The notes beneath the pieces were generated by a model, which worked only from the letters and a program-made list of their open reading frames with translations, was not told the origin of the DNA and made no database searches. Positions 44,801-52,735 of a stretch of 64,000 bases of DNA are shown piece by piece (positions within the stretch are counted from its first letter, which is position 1; each line of letters opens with the position of its first letter). This DNA is from Micromonospora sp. NBC_01796 (lineage in GTDB: Bacteria > Actinomycetota > Actinomycetes > Mycobacteriales > Micromonosporaceae). The stretch spans positions 3,720,001-3,784,000 of the forward strand of contig NZ_CP109078.1 of NCBI RefSeq assembly GCF_035917455.1, given 5' to 3'. Position numbers and translations under genes: made by a program.

Positions 44801-45312
44801 CGGCCGACGCCGCCCGGAGCACGGCCCAGAACGGTTCCGTCAATGCTCCGACCAGCCCCGCGATGGCGGCTCCGGCGGTTTCCACCGCAGCGAGCCGTGC
44901 CTCGGGGTCGACGGCGGAGACGACAGCGGGATCGGTCGGTTACGGCAACGGCGCCGGCCGGCCGGGAGGCTCGCCGGTGGGCGGCTGGCAGACGGCCGCC
45001 GACGACGGCTGGCGTGCCGCGTCAGCGGCTACCGACGTGCCGGTCGCCGAAACCACCCAGAAGGGTCTGCCCAAGCGGGTGCCGATGGCACAGTTGGTAC
45101 CCGGCGGGGTAGAAAAGCCGAGCGTCTCGGTGCAGCGCCGGACACCGGAGGCGGTACGTGGCCTGCTGTCCGCGTACCACCGGGGTGTGCAGCGCGGTCG
45201 TACCTCGGAAGACCCGTCGACCAACCCGGAAGGGACTCCGGGAGGTCAGCAATCCCCGCAGGCCGGCTTAGGCCCCGCGGCCGGGAGCGGTCAGAAGGAG
45301 CATGAAGCATGA
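41890..45312 (+). CDS. cvnA: Conservon sensor kinase-like protein CvnA with nitrate-sensing-type sensor and long tail
   Basis: 1140 aa. Membrane helix 1 ([24 protein letters not shown], about 27-50), an extracellular helical sensor of NIT type (about 55-330), helix 2 ([20 protein letters not shown], about 338-357), HAMP-like linker, then [20 protein letters not shown] (about 483-502) and the ATPase with [12 protein letters not shown] (557-568) and VEDRGIGI (586-593). The remaining 500 residues are Pro/Gly/Ala-rich and end with [10 protein letters not shown] (about 936-945) and [14 protein letters not shown] (about 1059-1072), motifs repeated in the 896-aa protein at 48470. GTG 41890 follows GGGAGGG. 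It heads the four-gene conservon and overlaps cvnB (ATGA). Confidence 0.93.
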   Translation: MSKRPNTANSFLSRLRRPMGRLRDMPIWSKLGIIMIVPTLATIVVGTTGLIDHLQTYNNAERARTLANLAQASGALVDGLQDERAAAVLLLGSPNQEAKAKYQDAYSKVHPRIDAAKGPYSEQRAELDDLPANFNGLLTRIDRSLADLPGTRSQVVNAKLKLTDASQSYEGLISDLLDIRDSASQLAGDSALSERMRAATATSRAKEFLSVRRVVVHRALIQNELTPVLRTDYIATETGQQQALQSFQSVATRSEAEFYEQTVAGSDQREADNYSGYIRGKTNDDMSDAPFDADKWDAAMVGNAKLIRTVEARLDTDAVNRATEIRDDVRQQVFVETTLLLATLFLAILFAWIVARSMARSLRELRHGALSIAQYGLPQAVARLRDPALSAQMSPVQLANQIAEPLPVRGKDEFGQVTEAFNAVHLEAVRTAAEQAALRSSVATMFVNLARRSQILVDRLIGHLDRLERGEEDPDRLAELFQLDHLATRMRRNDENLLVLAGADSTRVQREPAALIDVLRAAQSEVEHYTRIEFGVVDRDIEVAAHAVNDLVHLVAELFDNATAFSPPDSQVMVEARRVGDRASLYVEDRGIGITADQLYDLNERLATPPQVDVAVSRMMGLVVVARLAARHGVKVELRPGSDRGTVADVTMPTSVLVPRALSGRAQQSGGYTTPAQQPPTQRPNFGPPLALEGTPVPPAQRTPERDFGSAGRPFEPAAFNSGGLGNAGSGLGNGSGLGSNGGGFGNGAARGNGAGRGMPAWSDLTGAKAGNGSDGFNPRPSNGHGVDPLPQRRVTESGNEGEPTGTPGPNIPRQLPANPEARPASAGLAPPAAPPVSAPPISAPPVSAPPVSAPPQSAPPAVSAAGAPPAWPPVSAADREVPAPSVPERLAAALDMTAELPRVVRPPVEPPITVPSAAAVEARPRFADETMELPIFRELESAWFRTRRTVNDETSSDDSAAPAGNGQYVTADAARSTAQNGSVNAPTSPAMAAPAVSTAASRASGSTAETTAGSVGYGNGAGRPGGSPVGGWQTAADDGWRAASAATDVPVAETTQKGLPKRVPMAQLVPGGVEKPSVSVQRRTPEAVRGLLSAYHRGVQRGRTSEDPSTNPEGTPGGQQSPQAGLGPAAGSGQKEHEA

Positions 45313-45713
45313 CATCTACGCAGGATCTCGGTTGGCTGCTTGCCAACTTCGCCGACCGGGTGCCGGGCGTCGCGCACGCGATCGCCGTCTCCGCGGACGG
45401 TCTGCTCCTCGCGTCGTCACGGGACCTTCCGCGTGACCGGGCCGACCAGCTCGCCGCGATCGCGTCCGGACTGGTCAGCCTCACCCAGGGTGCGGCACGC
45501 TGTTTCGAGGGTGGCGCGGTTTTGCAAACCGTGGTCGAGATGGACAATGGCTTCCTGTTCCTCATGTCCATCTCGGACGGTTCCTCGTTCGCGGTGCTCG
45601 CCGCTCGCAACAGCGACGTGGGACAGGTCGGGTACGAAATGGCACTGCTCGTCGACCGGGTGGGAGACGCGCTCACGCCCGCGCCGCGCGCCGCGGCGGG
45701 GATGCTGGGCTAG
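45309..45713 (+). CDS. cvnB: Conservon roadblock/LC7 protein CvnB
   Basis: 134 aa roadblock/LC7 domain protein. It begins [38 protein letters not shown], the standard CvnB/MglB-like opening, and continues with [18 protein letters not shown]. Roadblock proteins act as partners or GTPase activators of small GTPases, here the CvnD product. The start overlaps the cvnA stop by 4 bases. Length is normal. Confidence 0.94.
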   Translation: MTSTQDLGWLLANFADRVPGVAHAIAVSADGLLLASSRDLPRDRADQLAAIASGLVSLTQGAARCFEGGAVLQTVVEMDNGFLFLMSISDGSSFAVLAARNSDVGQVGYEMALLVDRVGDALTPAPRAAAGMLG

Positions 45714-45818
45714 GAGTGCCGCCGGTCGGCCACCCGGTCAACGGGTGCGACGGCAACGATAGAACGACGAGCTCCACGGGCTCGGGTCACGGACAGGACG
45801 AGAAGGGGGTGAACGGCG

Positions 45819-46199
45819 ATGATGGCTGAACGCGACGAGCCAACTGGCGCGCTCGTCAGGCCATACGCCGTCACCCGTGGACGGACCCGGCCGAGGCTCA
45901 ACATCGCCCTGGAGGCACTGGTCGAAACGACGGTGCGCGGCCGGTCCGCCGGTAACGGCAACGGCGGCCAGGGTCGGGAGCACCAATACATCGCCGCGCT
46001 GTGTGACGGTCAGCTGCAGTCGCTCGCGGAAATCGCGGCGCGGATGCAGCTACCGCTCGGAGTGGCCCGGGTCCTCATCGCTGACATGGCCGCCGAAGGC
46101 CTCGTCGCGGTGCATGAACCGACAATCCTGGACGACTCTAACGACGCGGTGGGCACTGAACTGCTGGAGAGGGTGCTGAGTGGACTTCGCAGGCTCTGA
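45819..46199 (+). CDS. cvnC: Conservon DUF742 protein CvnC
   Basis: 126 aa. DUF742 landmarks: LVRPYAVTRGRTRPRLNIALEALVETT (about 12-38) and the C-terminal winged-helix-like EHQYIAALCDGQLQSLAEIAARMQLPLGVARVLIADMAAEGLVAVH. In conservons this protein sits between the roadblock protein and the GTPase. It follows cvnB after 105 bases and overlaps the proposed cvnD start by 20 bases. Confidence 0.93.
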   Translation: MMAERDEPTGALVRPYAVTRGRTRPRLNIALEALVETTVRGRSAGNGNGGQGREHQYIAALCDGQLQSLAEIAARMQLPLGVARVLIADMAAEGLVAVHEPTILDDSNDAVGTELLERVLSGLRRL

Positions 46200-46788
46200 C
46201 ATGTCGCACCGCCCGATGCCCGGGCGCGTGACATCGGCGAAGATCGTCATCGCCGGTGGGTTTGGCGTCGGCAAGACGACGCTGGTCGGCTCGGTCTCGG
46301 AGATCACGCCGTTGACCACCGAGGCGATCATGACGTCCGCCGGCGTCGGCGTCGATGACACGCGACAGGTGCCGGGAAAGACGACCACCACGGTCGCCAT
46401 GGACTTCGGTCGTATCTCGATCGACCGGGACCTGATCCTCTACCTGTTCGGTACCCCGGGCCAGACACGTTTCTGGTTCATGTGGGACGAACTGGTACGG
46501 GGCGCGATCGGGGCGGTGGTGCTGGTGGACACCCGTCGATTGGCCGACTGCTTCGCGGCGATCGACTTCTTCGAGCATCGGCGGCTGCCGTACCTGGTGG
46601 CCATCAACTGCTTCGACGGAATGCAGTACCACGATCCGCAGGACGTGCGGGACGCGCTCGCCATCTCGAGCGACGTTCCGGTGGTGGCTTGCGACGCGCG
46701 TAACCGCGAGTCGACCAAGCACGTGCTGATCTCGCTGGTGGAGTACGTACTCACCATGCGCAGGTCACGCGCTGTCGCGCCCGCCTGA
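46180..46788 (+). CDS. cvnD: Conservon small GTPase CvnD
   Basis: 202 aa Ras/MglA-like GTPase. P-loop GGFGVGKTTLVGSVSEI (about 26-42), the DxxG-equivalent YLFGTPGQTRFWFMWDEL (about 89-106), VLVDTRRLADCF, and VAINCFDG in place of NKxD (about 146-153). The start is GTG 46180 inside cvnC or ATG 46201. With CvnB as partner and CvnA as sensor it forms a eukaryote-like signalling complex at the membrane; in Streptomyces conservons affect development and secondary metabolism. A very strong terminator follows. Confidence 0.94.
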   Translation: MDFAGSDMSHRPMPGRVTSAKIVIAGGFGVGKTTLVGSVSEITPLTTEAIMTSAGVGVDDTRQVPGKTTTTVAMDFGRISIDRDLILYLFGTPGQTRFWFMWDELVRGAIGAVVLVDTRRLADCFAAIDFFEHRRLPYLVAINCFDGMQYHDPQDVRDALAISSDVPVVACDARNRESTKHVLISLVEYVLTMRRSRAVAPA

Positions 46789-46804
46789 CGCGAGTTAGCG
46801 GATC

Positions 46805-46842
46805 AACCGCCCGGCTGGGAGTTCGCTCCCGGCCGGGCGGTT
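46805..46842 (+). terminator. 17-bp stem terminator with TTCG loop after cvnD
   Basis: AACCGCCCGGC (46805-46815) pairs with GCCGGGCGGTT (46832-46842); inside, GGGAG and CTCCC close the tetraloop TTCG with one T-G pair at the junction. It ends the conservon transcript. In the following 260 bases (46843-47101) I see no gene or clear signal. Confidence 0.9.
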
Positions 46843-47101
46843 GGCGTGCGTACGCGGGCGTGGGGTGACAGCGGACCCGTGCGTGGCCCGGTGAGCGTGG
46901 TCAGGTGTGGCGGCGTGAGCGTCGAGGATGCCGGCTGGGCATGCGGAAGCGCCGGCTGGCGTCCGGGAGGATGCTGCTCGCCGCGCGTAGGGGAACTGTG
47001 CCGGCCGATGGTGGGCGTGCTGCGTGGGCAGGCGCGTACGGCGGCGGTTCGGGGGCTCAGAGAGCGGTTCAGGGCTCGGGAACGGCCCTCTGCGGATCAG
47101 G

Positions 47102-48319
47102 TCAGGAGATCCGGGTCCACTCGCCGCGGCTGACCGTGAACACTCCGAGCGAGTCCGGTTCCATGCCGCCGTGGCGGATCGGGGCGAACGCGTACGAGCC
47201 GGCGATTCCCTCGGTCACCTGGCGGGCCAGGTACACCCGGAGGCGGCCACGGTCGACGCTGTTCGCGAGCCGGGCGGCGGCCGTGATCAGGTGCACCGCG
47301 TCCGAGGCGTACGGCGCGAACCCGCTGAACGAGCCGTGCGCCTGGATGTAGCGGAAGACGAAGTCCCGTCGGGCGAGGCCGGCGCTGGTGGTGTTGGTCA
47401 GTGACGAGCCGCTCAGCGACATCGGGTGGACGACGAAGGATCCCTCGACGGCCTTGGCGTTCTCGGCCGAGAGTGTCTCCTCGGCGACCGCACCCGCGTC
47501 GAAGAAGATCGGGCCCTCGAACCCGGCGTCACGCAGCGCCCGAGCCGCCGCACCGGAACTCGGCGCGGTCGCCCAGACCGTCACCCCGTCCGGCTTGCTG
47601 CTCACGATCCGTTCCGCGGCACTGGTGAAGTCGGCACCGGTGGCCGGTAGACGCACGGTCTTGTTCAGGCTCACGTCGACCGTGTCCAGTGCCCCCGGCA
47701 TGACCCGTACGCCGGAGTTTCCGTGCAGGCCTGGTGCGGCCAGCAGGGCGACCTTCTTGAGCCGCTGCGAGCTGATCAGGCGGGCCAGTTGGCGGGCGAC
47801 GTCGGTGGCGTCGGGGGTGAGCTTGTAGACGAAGGTCCGCTGGGGCAGGGGGACCACGATCTCGTCGGCGGCGGCGAGGGAGACGAACGGGACCTGCGCC
47901 TCCTGCGCGACCGCGATCATCGACATCGAGGTCTCGGCGAGAGTGCCCCCCACCAGGGCGTGTACGCCCTCGCGGTTGACCATGTCGGTCGCCTGCTCGG
48001 CTGCGGTCTTCGGGTTGCTGCCGTTGTCCTGGACCACCAGACGAAGCTTGCGGCGGAGGTTGCCGACCGGCACGCCTTCCTCGTTCAGCGTGTCGAGCGT
48101 GATCCGTAGTGCCCGCTCCTGGAGGACGCCCAGTGCCGCGCCGGCGCCGGTCAGCTCCAGGCTGGCGCCGATGGCCAGGTCCTGGGGTCCCTTGCTGGTG
48201 GGACCGGTCTGCTCGTCCTCGTCGCCGTTCCCGCAGGCCGCGACGAACAGGGTGGAGGCGCTGGCCAGAAGCAGGCCGCGACGGGTCAGGGCTGATGAAC
48301 CGATCGCCGGTGTCGTCAT
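47102..48319 (-). CDS. Periplasmic-binding (type 1) lipoprotein, branched-chain amino acid/amide type
   Basis: 405 aa. The signal peptide is Tat-like (TRRGLLLASASTLFVAAC) with a lipobox ending at Cys 29. The mature part fits Peripla_BP_6: IGASLELTGAGAALGVLQERALRITLDTLNEEGV, VVQDNGSNPKTAAEQATDMVNREGVHALVGG and GFEGPIFFDAGAVAEE. No permease or ATPase is adjacent, so it may be an orphan binding protein acting as a receptor. It converges on the conservon and lies downstream of, and on the same strand as, the IS110-like gene. Confidence 0.9.
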   Translation of the reverse strand: MTTPAIGSSALTRRGLLLASASTLFVAACGNGDEDEQTGPTSKGPQDLAIGASLELTGAGAALGVLQERALRITLDTLNEEGVPVGNLRRKLRLVVQDNGSNPKTAAEQATDMVNREGVHALVGGTLAETSMSMIAVAQEAQVPFVSLAAADEIVVPLPQRTFVYKLTPDATDVARQLARLISSQRLKKVALLAAPGLHGNSGVRVMPGALDTVDVSLNKTVRLPATGADFTSAAERIVSSKPDGVTVWATAPSSGAAARALRDAGFEGPIFFDAGAVAEETLSAENAKAVEGSFVVHPMSLSGSSLTNTTSAGLARRDFVFRYIQAHGSFSGFAPYASDAVHLITAAARLANSVDRGRLRVYLARQVTEGIAGSYAFAPIRHGGMEPDSLGVFTVSRGEWTRIS

Positions 48320-48469
48320 CAGATGCCGCCTCTCACGCCGCCAGGTTTCACCGGCCAGCTACTGGCCCGCCGGTATGTTGCCGAGCGGATAGTCCTGCCG
48401 TCAAATATTTATGGTGTGGCCCGTACCACTCAATGGGACGTGGGTCCGGTCACAGGAGTTGTCGGTCGG

Positions 48470-51160
48470 TCAGGAGCGGTATCCGGCGGACCGGTACTCG
48501 TACTCCCGATCGTCGTCGCGCTCATTGTGGTCGCGGGTGAAGTCCCAGCCCCCGGCGGCCTCGCGTCCGGGACGACCGCCGACAGCGAAGCCGCCGATCT
48601 CCTGGCCCCTGCGCCAACCACGGAAGTAGCCGGTGGTGTGTTCGGCGATCCGGGCCGCGTCGCGCACGATGCGCAGCGGTCGCTCGTCGCGCAGCGGTGA
48701 GCCGGGGACCAGGTTGGCCTGGGGCACCCGCTTGGGCAGACCGGCCCGTGTCTCGTCGCCGACCGATGGACGGGCGGCCTGTTCCGCTGCCCGCCAACCG
48801 GTGTCGGCGGTAGAGGCCCACTCCACCTGGGCGTCGTCCTCCGGATGTCCGGTGAACCAGGCCGAACGCGCGGCCGCGAAGATCAGCAGGTCACCGTCGC
48901 CCTCGTCGGCAACCGGCGGAGCGCTGGGCTCGGCGGCACGGCGGGCCGATCGGGTGAGCCGGCCGTTGCGGTCCGGGTCCTCGGGCTCCACCAGCCGCAG
49001 CGGCGGGCCGTCCAGACGTGGGTCCGCGGTCGGTCCGGCCGGGTCGCGCAGGGCGCGGTCGGCCAGCGGTGGCGGCTCGACGAGTCGCAGCATCGGTGGT
49101 TCCTGCGGCAGGTCGTCCGCGAGCCACGGGGGCGTCACCCGCCCGTCGCCCGGCCCGGACGCCGCGGGCAGGTCGAGACCGGCCGCGGTGCGCTTGTCGA
49201 ACTGGTACGCGGGCTCGGCGCTGGCAGCCAGGTCCCGCCCGGCCCGGTCGCGCTCGCTCCGCTCCCGGTCGGCCCGGCTGCGTTCGGCACGCTCGTTCCG
49301 TTCCCGGTCGGCACGTTCCCGTTCGGCGCGCTCACCGCGTTCGCGGTCGGCCCGTTCGCGGTCGGCGCGTTCGCGGTCGGCCCGGTCACGCTCGGCGCGC
49401 TCACCGCGTTCGCGGTCCGCCCGGTCACGCTCGGCGCGTTCGCCGCGCTCCCGGTCGGCCCGGTCACGGTCGAGCTGCTCCAGCCCGAGCTGGTTCTGGT
49501 CCCGCTCGTCGCCGGGGCCGACCAGGGGCCAGTTGGCCCGGGAACCGGGCGGCGCGCTGACCGCGTCCGGACGGGGGGTGGGTACCGGCACGTTGAGGTC
49601 GGTGGCGCCGAAGCCGGTCGAGGAGAGACCCGGCTCCCCCTTCGTCTTCGGGCGCGGCACGATCGGCGTCGGGCGCTGGCGCTCGCTCCGGGCGCTGTTG
49701 ATCGCGGCGGTGGTGAGGGTGGCGCGGAACGGTTCGCCCGCGTCGGCGGGCGGCACGCTGCTGCTGCGCTGTACCGGCACGATCGGGGTGATGCCCGGCG
49801 GCGGCGGGGGCGGCGCGGACACGGGCCGGTTGGCCGGCGAGTCGCGCCACTGCCCCGGTGATCCGGGTGCTGCGGGCATCGGGGCCGGCAGGTCGCGTTG
49901 CGGTTGCGCCACCGGCGGCGGGAGCTGCCGACCGGGCAGGCTGGCCGCGGGTGCGAGCGGCTGCGGTGCGACCGGCGGCGGGGCCAGTGGTGCGGGCGCG
50001 GTCGGCGGCGGTGACATCGGCTGCGGGGTGACCGGCATCCCGTTGCTGGATGCCGGCTGCGGGCGGCTGCGTCGACCGACGGCCGGCACCGGCTCGTGGT
50101 TCGCCGGCCGTACGCCGTGGTTGCCCGATCCCTGGTTGCCGACGCCGTGGCTGCCGACAACGCCGTGGCTGCCGGTCCCGTGTGCGCCGGTGGTGGTGGC
50201 ATCCGCCGCGGCCCGGCGGACGGTGCGGCGGCCGGCGAGCGGCGGGGGCGTGGTGACCCGCGCGGCCAGGGTCGCCACGAGCGCGTCGCAGCCCGCGTCG
50301 CAGGCACGCACCGCGGCGACGGCCTGCCGGACCGCCTCGGCGACCGCCGAGGTGAGGGCCTTGTTGCTGACCGTGGCCCGGCGGGGCGTCTCGACGATCG
50401 CCACCTGGAGTGCGGTGATCGCCTCGGCGATCTCCTCCGGGTCGGCGATCCCGTCGCCGGCGAGATGCGCGGTGACGGCGTCGGCGACCGAGGTGTCCCG
50501 GCCGCGCCCACCGGTGCCGGCGAGCATGCCCGGCTCGGGTAGCGCGTCGAGCACCGCCAGCGGCACCGGATCGGCCGGATCCGGGTACGCCCGCAGCGCC
50601 GCCGGGTACAGCTCGCGGAGGACCTCGCGCAGCGTCGCCGCGGCCGAGTGGCGCCCACTGGCGAGCGCCGCGTGGGCCGCGAGTACGGGCTTGTAGCCGG
50701 CCAGGTCCCGGGGTGCGGGGAGGGTCATCGCGGAGAGCGCACCGGCCTGCAACGCGCGGGCCAGTCCGACCGCCCGACGTTGCGTGGGCGAGCCCTCCAT
50801 CTCCTCCACCGACTCGTCGTCGGCGAACCGCTCGGCGAAGTCGTCCACCGAGTCGTCGTCGGCGATCGCGAGGGGTCGGCCGGCCGCGCTCAACAGCGAG
50901 GTGACCAGGTGGTCGTCGCTGTCGGCGGCGATCGCCACACCGCTCATGCCGCTCGAACGTTCGACGAGCAGCGTGCCCAGCTGGGCGTAGCCAGCCGGGT
51001 CGTCGCCGATCTCGCCGACGTGGAGCAGCCGGCCTGCGTCGTCAACCACAGCAGACGTCAGCGTGGATCCGGCCGAAGCCGGTCCAGCGGACGGATCCGC
51101 TGAGGCCAGACCGCAGTACACCCGCACGAGCGCCACGGCGTCGTCCTCCTCCCGAGACAC
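48470..51160 (-). CDS. IS110-transposase-derived protein with CvnA-like C-terminal tail
   Basis: 896 aa. Residues 12-300 follow the layout of the IS110 DEDD (RuvC-like) transposase domain: VRVYCGLASAD, AVVDDAGRLLHVGEIGDDPAG, LREVLRELYPAALRAYPDPA, DPVPLAVLDALPEP and helical end. The first catalytic Asp and the KxD-x2-D motif are absent, and there is no second transposase domain. A Pro-rich linker (about 340-540) and an Arg/Glu/Asp helix of (ADRERGER)-like repeats (about 556-643) follow. The tail has IFAAARSAWF (760-769) and GLPKRVPQANLVPG (807-820), matching [10 protein letters not shown] and [14 protein letters not shown] of CvnA. No inverted repeats or target duplication are seen, so this is not a mobile element. 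Probably domesticated for signalling. Confidence 0.75.
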   Translation of the reverse strand: MSREEDDAVALVRVYCGLASADPSAGPASAGSTLTSAVVDDAGRLLHVGEIGDDPAGYAQLGTLLVERSSGMSGVAIAADSDDHLVTSLLSAAGRPLAIADDDSVDDFAERFADDESVEEMEGSPTQRRAVGLARALQAGALSAMTLPAPRDLAGYKPVLAAHAALASGRHSAAATLREVLRELYPAALRAYPDPADPVPLAVLDALPEPGMLAGTGGRGRDTSVADAVTAHLAGDGIADPEEIAEAITALQVAIVETPRRATVSNKALTSAVAEAVRQAVAAVRACDAGCDALVATLAARVTTPPPLAGRRTVRRAAADATTTGAHGTGSHGVVGSHGVGNQGSGNHGVRPANHEPVPAVGRRSRPQPASSNGMPVTPQPMSPPPTAPAPLAPPPVAPQPLAPAASLPGRQLPPPVAQPQRDLPAPMPAAPGSPGQWRDSPANRPVSAPPPPPPGITPIVPVQRSSSVPPADAGEPFRATLTTAAINSARSERQRPTPIVPRPKTKGEPGLSSTGFGATDLNVPVPTPRPDAVSAPPGSRANWPLVGPGDERDQNQLGLEQLDRDRADRERGERAERDRADRERGERAERDRADRERADRERADRERGERAERERADRERNERAERSRADRERSERDRAGRDLAASAEPAYQFDKRTAAGLDLPAASGPGDGRVTPPWLADDLPQEPPMLRLVEPPPLADRALRDPAGPTADPRLDGPPLRLVEPEDPDRNGRLTRSARRAAEPSAPPVADEGDGDLLIFAAARSAWFTGHPEDDAQVEWASTADTGWRAAEQAARPSVGDETRAGLPKRVPQANLVPGSPLRDERPLRIVRDAARIAEHTTGYFRGWRRGQEIGGFAVGGRPGREAAGGWDFTRDHNERDDDREYEYRSAGYRS
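49230..49490. repeat. Short tandem repeats encoding an Arg/Glu/Asp-rich helix
   Basis: Degenerate 9-24 bp units such as CGCTCACCGCGTTCGCGGTC and GCCCGTTCGCGGTCGGCGCG repeat through this stretch. On the coding strand they give ADRERGER/AERDRADRER blocks, a likely single charged alpha-helix or coiled coil. Confidence 0.8.
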
Positions 51161-51200
51161 AGGTGGTGTGTGCCAAAGACTGATGCTCCCTGGTGAGGGG

Positions 51201-52211
51201 TCAGTCGCGCCAGTCCACCGCTGCAGAGATCTTGCCGATAATCGTGCGCCAACCCAAACTTGCGGTTTGTGCCCCGATTTTCTTCAGTCGGCGCCGCCCC
51301 ATGAACGCGCCGAGGCCGCCGTTGGCCGTCGCGCGCAGCGCCTCGTCCAGGTCATCGAGGCTGGAGCCGGTCGAGAGCATATCCAGTACGGACGGCAGGC
51401 GCAGCGCGTACGAGAGGTCGCGGGCGATCTCCCCGGCCGAGATCAGCAGCGTCGGATCCCACGTGTCGTGGCCGCCGCGGAGGTTCTCCACGACCAGGTC
51501 CAGCTCGTACGAGTCCTCGTCGAGCGGGACGATATCCGCTGGTTGGAGCCGTGCCACCAGGTCGTCCCAGGTGTCGAGCCCGGACATGTCGTGCGGTGCT
51601 CCGGACAGGACGAAGCTGACCAGTGCCTCGCGGCTCTTGAAGAGCAGCAGTTTGCCCCGGTGAGTGAGAAAGACCGCAACTTCTTCGGCTTCCTCATCGT
51701 CGTCGGCTTCGTCCGCTTCGTCATCGTCGAGCTCGTCGTCGGCGAGCAGTTCCTCGTCGTCGACCTCGTCGCCGTCGCGGGTCCGGCGGGGCCGTCCGGG
51801 CTTGTCGTCGTCCTCGAAGTCCTCGGCGAACTCCTCGTCGAGGAAGACGACCGTCTCCTCGTCCTCGACCCGGCGGGCGCGGGCGTCGAACGGGTCGACC
51901 TCCCGCTCGCCGATCTCCGTCGGGGTCACCGTGTTCGACAGCCGGTACGCCCGCAGGGTGAAGCCACTGCCGGAGGGCAGTGCGATCTCCACCGGGTCGA
52001 TCCGTACGTCTTCCCACAGTGCGCGGTTCGCGGGCTCGGTTCCCTCGTTGTCGTCGAGGTCGGTGTCGTCCTCGACGGGGTCGGCTGCCGCGTCCGCTGT
52101 GCTGTCGGTCGCGGTGTCGGTGGTCCGGCTGCTCTCGTCGAACTCGGTGTCGGGTTCGTCGGCGTCGGGCCGGTGGGGCGACTGGCGGGCCACGCTGACC
52201 TCCGTGTGCAC
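51201..52211 (-). CDS. Acidic protein of unknown function, co-transcribed with the IS110-like gene
   Basis: 336 aa. A polar, Thr/Asp-rich N-terminus (1-60) leads to a small beta-rich segment (VRIDPVEIALPSGSGFTLRAYRL, about 68-90). An extremely acidic stretch follows (about 115-185, for example DEVDDEELLADDELDDDEADEADDDEE), then a conserved-looking domain: VAVFLTHRGKLLLFKSREALVSFVLSGAPHDMSGLDTWDDLVARL and LPSVLDMLSTGSSLDDLDEALRATANGGLG. The end is basic (FMGRRRLKKIGAQ). I do not recognise the family. It lies 40 bases upstream of the IS110-like gene on the same strand, so they are probably one operon. Confidence 0.8.
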   Translation of the reverse strand: MHTEVSVARQSPHRPDADEPDTEFDESSRTTDTATDSTADAAADPVEDDTDLDDNEGTEPANRALWEDVRIDPVEIALPSGSGFTLRAYRLSNTVTPTEIGEREVDPFDARARRVEDEETVVFLDEEFAEDFEDDDKPGRPRRTRDGDEVDDEELLADDELDDDEADEADDDEEAEEVAVFLTHRGKLLLFKSREALVSFVLSGAPHDMSGLDTWDDLVARLQPADIVPLDEDSYELDLVVENLRGGHDTWDPTLLISAGEIARDLSYALRLPSVLDMLSTGSSLDDLDEALRATANGGLGAFMGRRRLKKIGAQTASLGWRTIIGKISAAVDWRD

Positions 52212-52332
52212 TCAAGGTTTGCGGCACCCGATCGGGGTGGAACTGTCGGGTGGGTGACTCTGCGCACATACCCTAGTGGGCGGCTCGACGGGGCGGGTGC
52301 CGGCACCCCGTTGGCGAACCCACCATCTATTA

Positions 52333-52349
52333 GTAGTCTTGCTACCTAT
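52333..52349. promoter_or_regulatory. PadR-type box over the padR start
   Basis: GTAGTCTTGCTACCTAT (GTAG-N5-CTAC core) overlaps the TAGTCT -10-like box (52334-52339) and the ATG of the PadR gene. A 14-of-17 match, GTAGCTTCGCTACCTAT, lies at 60040-60056 in the cydA promoter. Likely autoregulatory site. Confidence 0.55.
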
Positions 52350-52689
52350 GAAGGCCCAGGCGCTGCACGGCCACCTCGACGCGCTCCTGCTCTCGGTGCT
52401 CGAGCAGGGCTCGCTGCACGGCTACGCCATCATCGAGGCGCTCAAGGAGCGCAGCGGCGGCACGCTCAACCTGCCCACCGGGACCATCTACCCGGCCCTG
52501 CGCCGGCTGGAGCGGGCCGGCTACGTCGACAGCACCTGGAGCACCGTGAACGGCCGGGAGCGGCGCACGTACCGGCTCACCGGGGCGGGACACCGGGCCC
52601 TGGCCGGGGAGCGGACGAGCTGGCAGGAACTCAGTTCGACGGTGGGCCGCTTCCTCGGTGTGGGCGGCCCGTCCGAGGCACCGGCCTGA
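52348..52689 (+). CDS. PadR-family transcription regulator
   Basis: 113 aa winged-helix regulator. The PadR signature covers ALLLSVLEQGSLHGYAIIEALKERSGGTLNLPTGTIYPALRRLERAGYV (about 12-60), followed by GRERRTYRLTGAGHRAL. ATG 52348 lies 8 bases after a TAGTCT box, indicating a leaderless message and making the longer upstream frame unlikely. It converges on two HAAS-like membrane protein genes, a partnership often seen for PadR regulators, and its own box recurs in the cydA promoter. Confidence 0.93.
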   Translation: MKAQALHGHLDALLLSVLEQGSLHGYAIIEALKERSGGTLNLPTGTIYPALRRLERAGYVDSTWSTVNGRERRTYRLTGAGHRALAGERTSWQELSSTVGRFLGVGGPSEAPA

Positions 52690-52735
52690 TCGGTTCCGTC
52701 CGGGACGTGCCGGCGGGGAGCGAACTCCGCCGTAC

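Noticed and set aside
46843-47101. Plus-strand small gene after the conservon
   Set aside because: The frames are Arg/Gly-rich without ribosome site or motif and run into the antisense of the binding-protein gene.
49230-49490. CRISPR array
   Set aside because: The repeats are short, degenerate, abutting and in frame with a coding region; there are no unique spacers and no cas genes in the window.
48470-51160. An intact IS110 insertion sequence
   Set aside because: Catalytic residues and the second transposase domain are absent, no flanking non-coding ends are visible, and the protein continues into an unrelated long tail.
51664-52257. Serine-rich plus-strand frame
   Set aside because: It is the complement of the Asp/Glu codons of the acidic protein; poly-Ser is the expected artefact.
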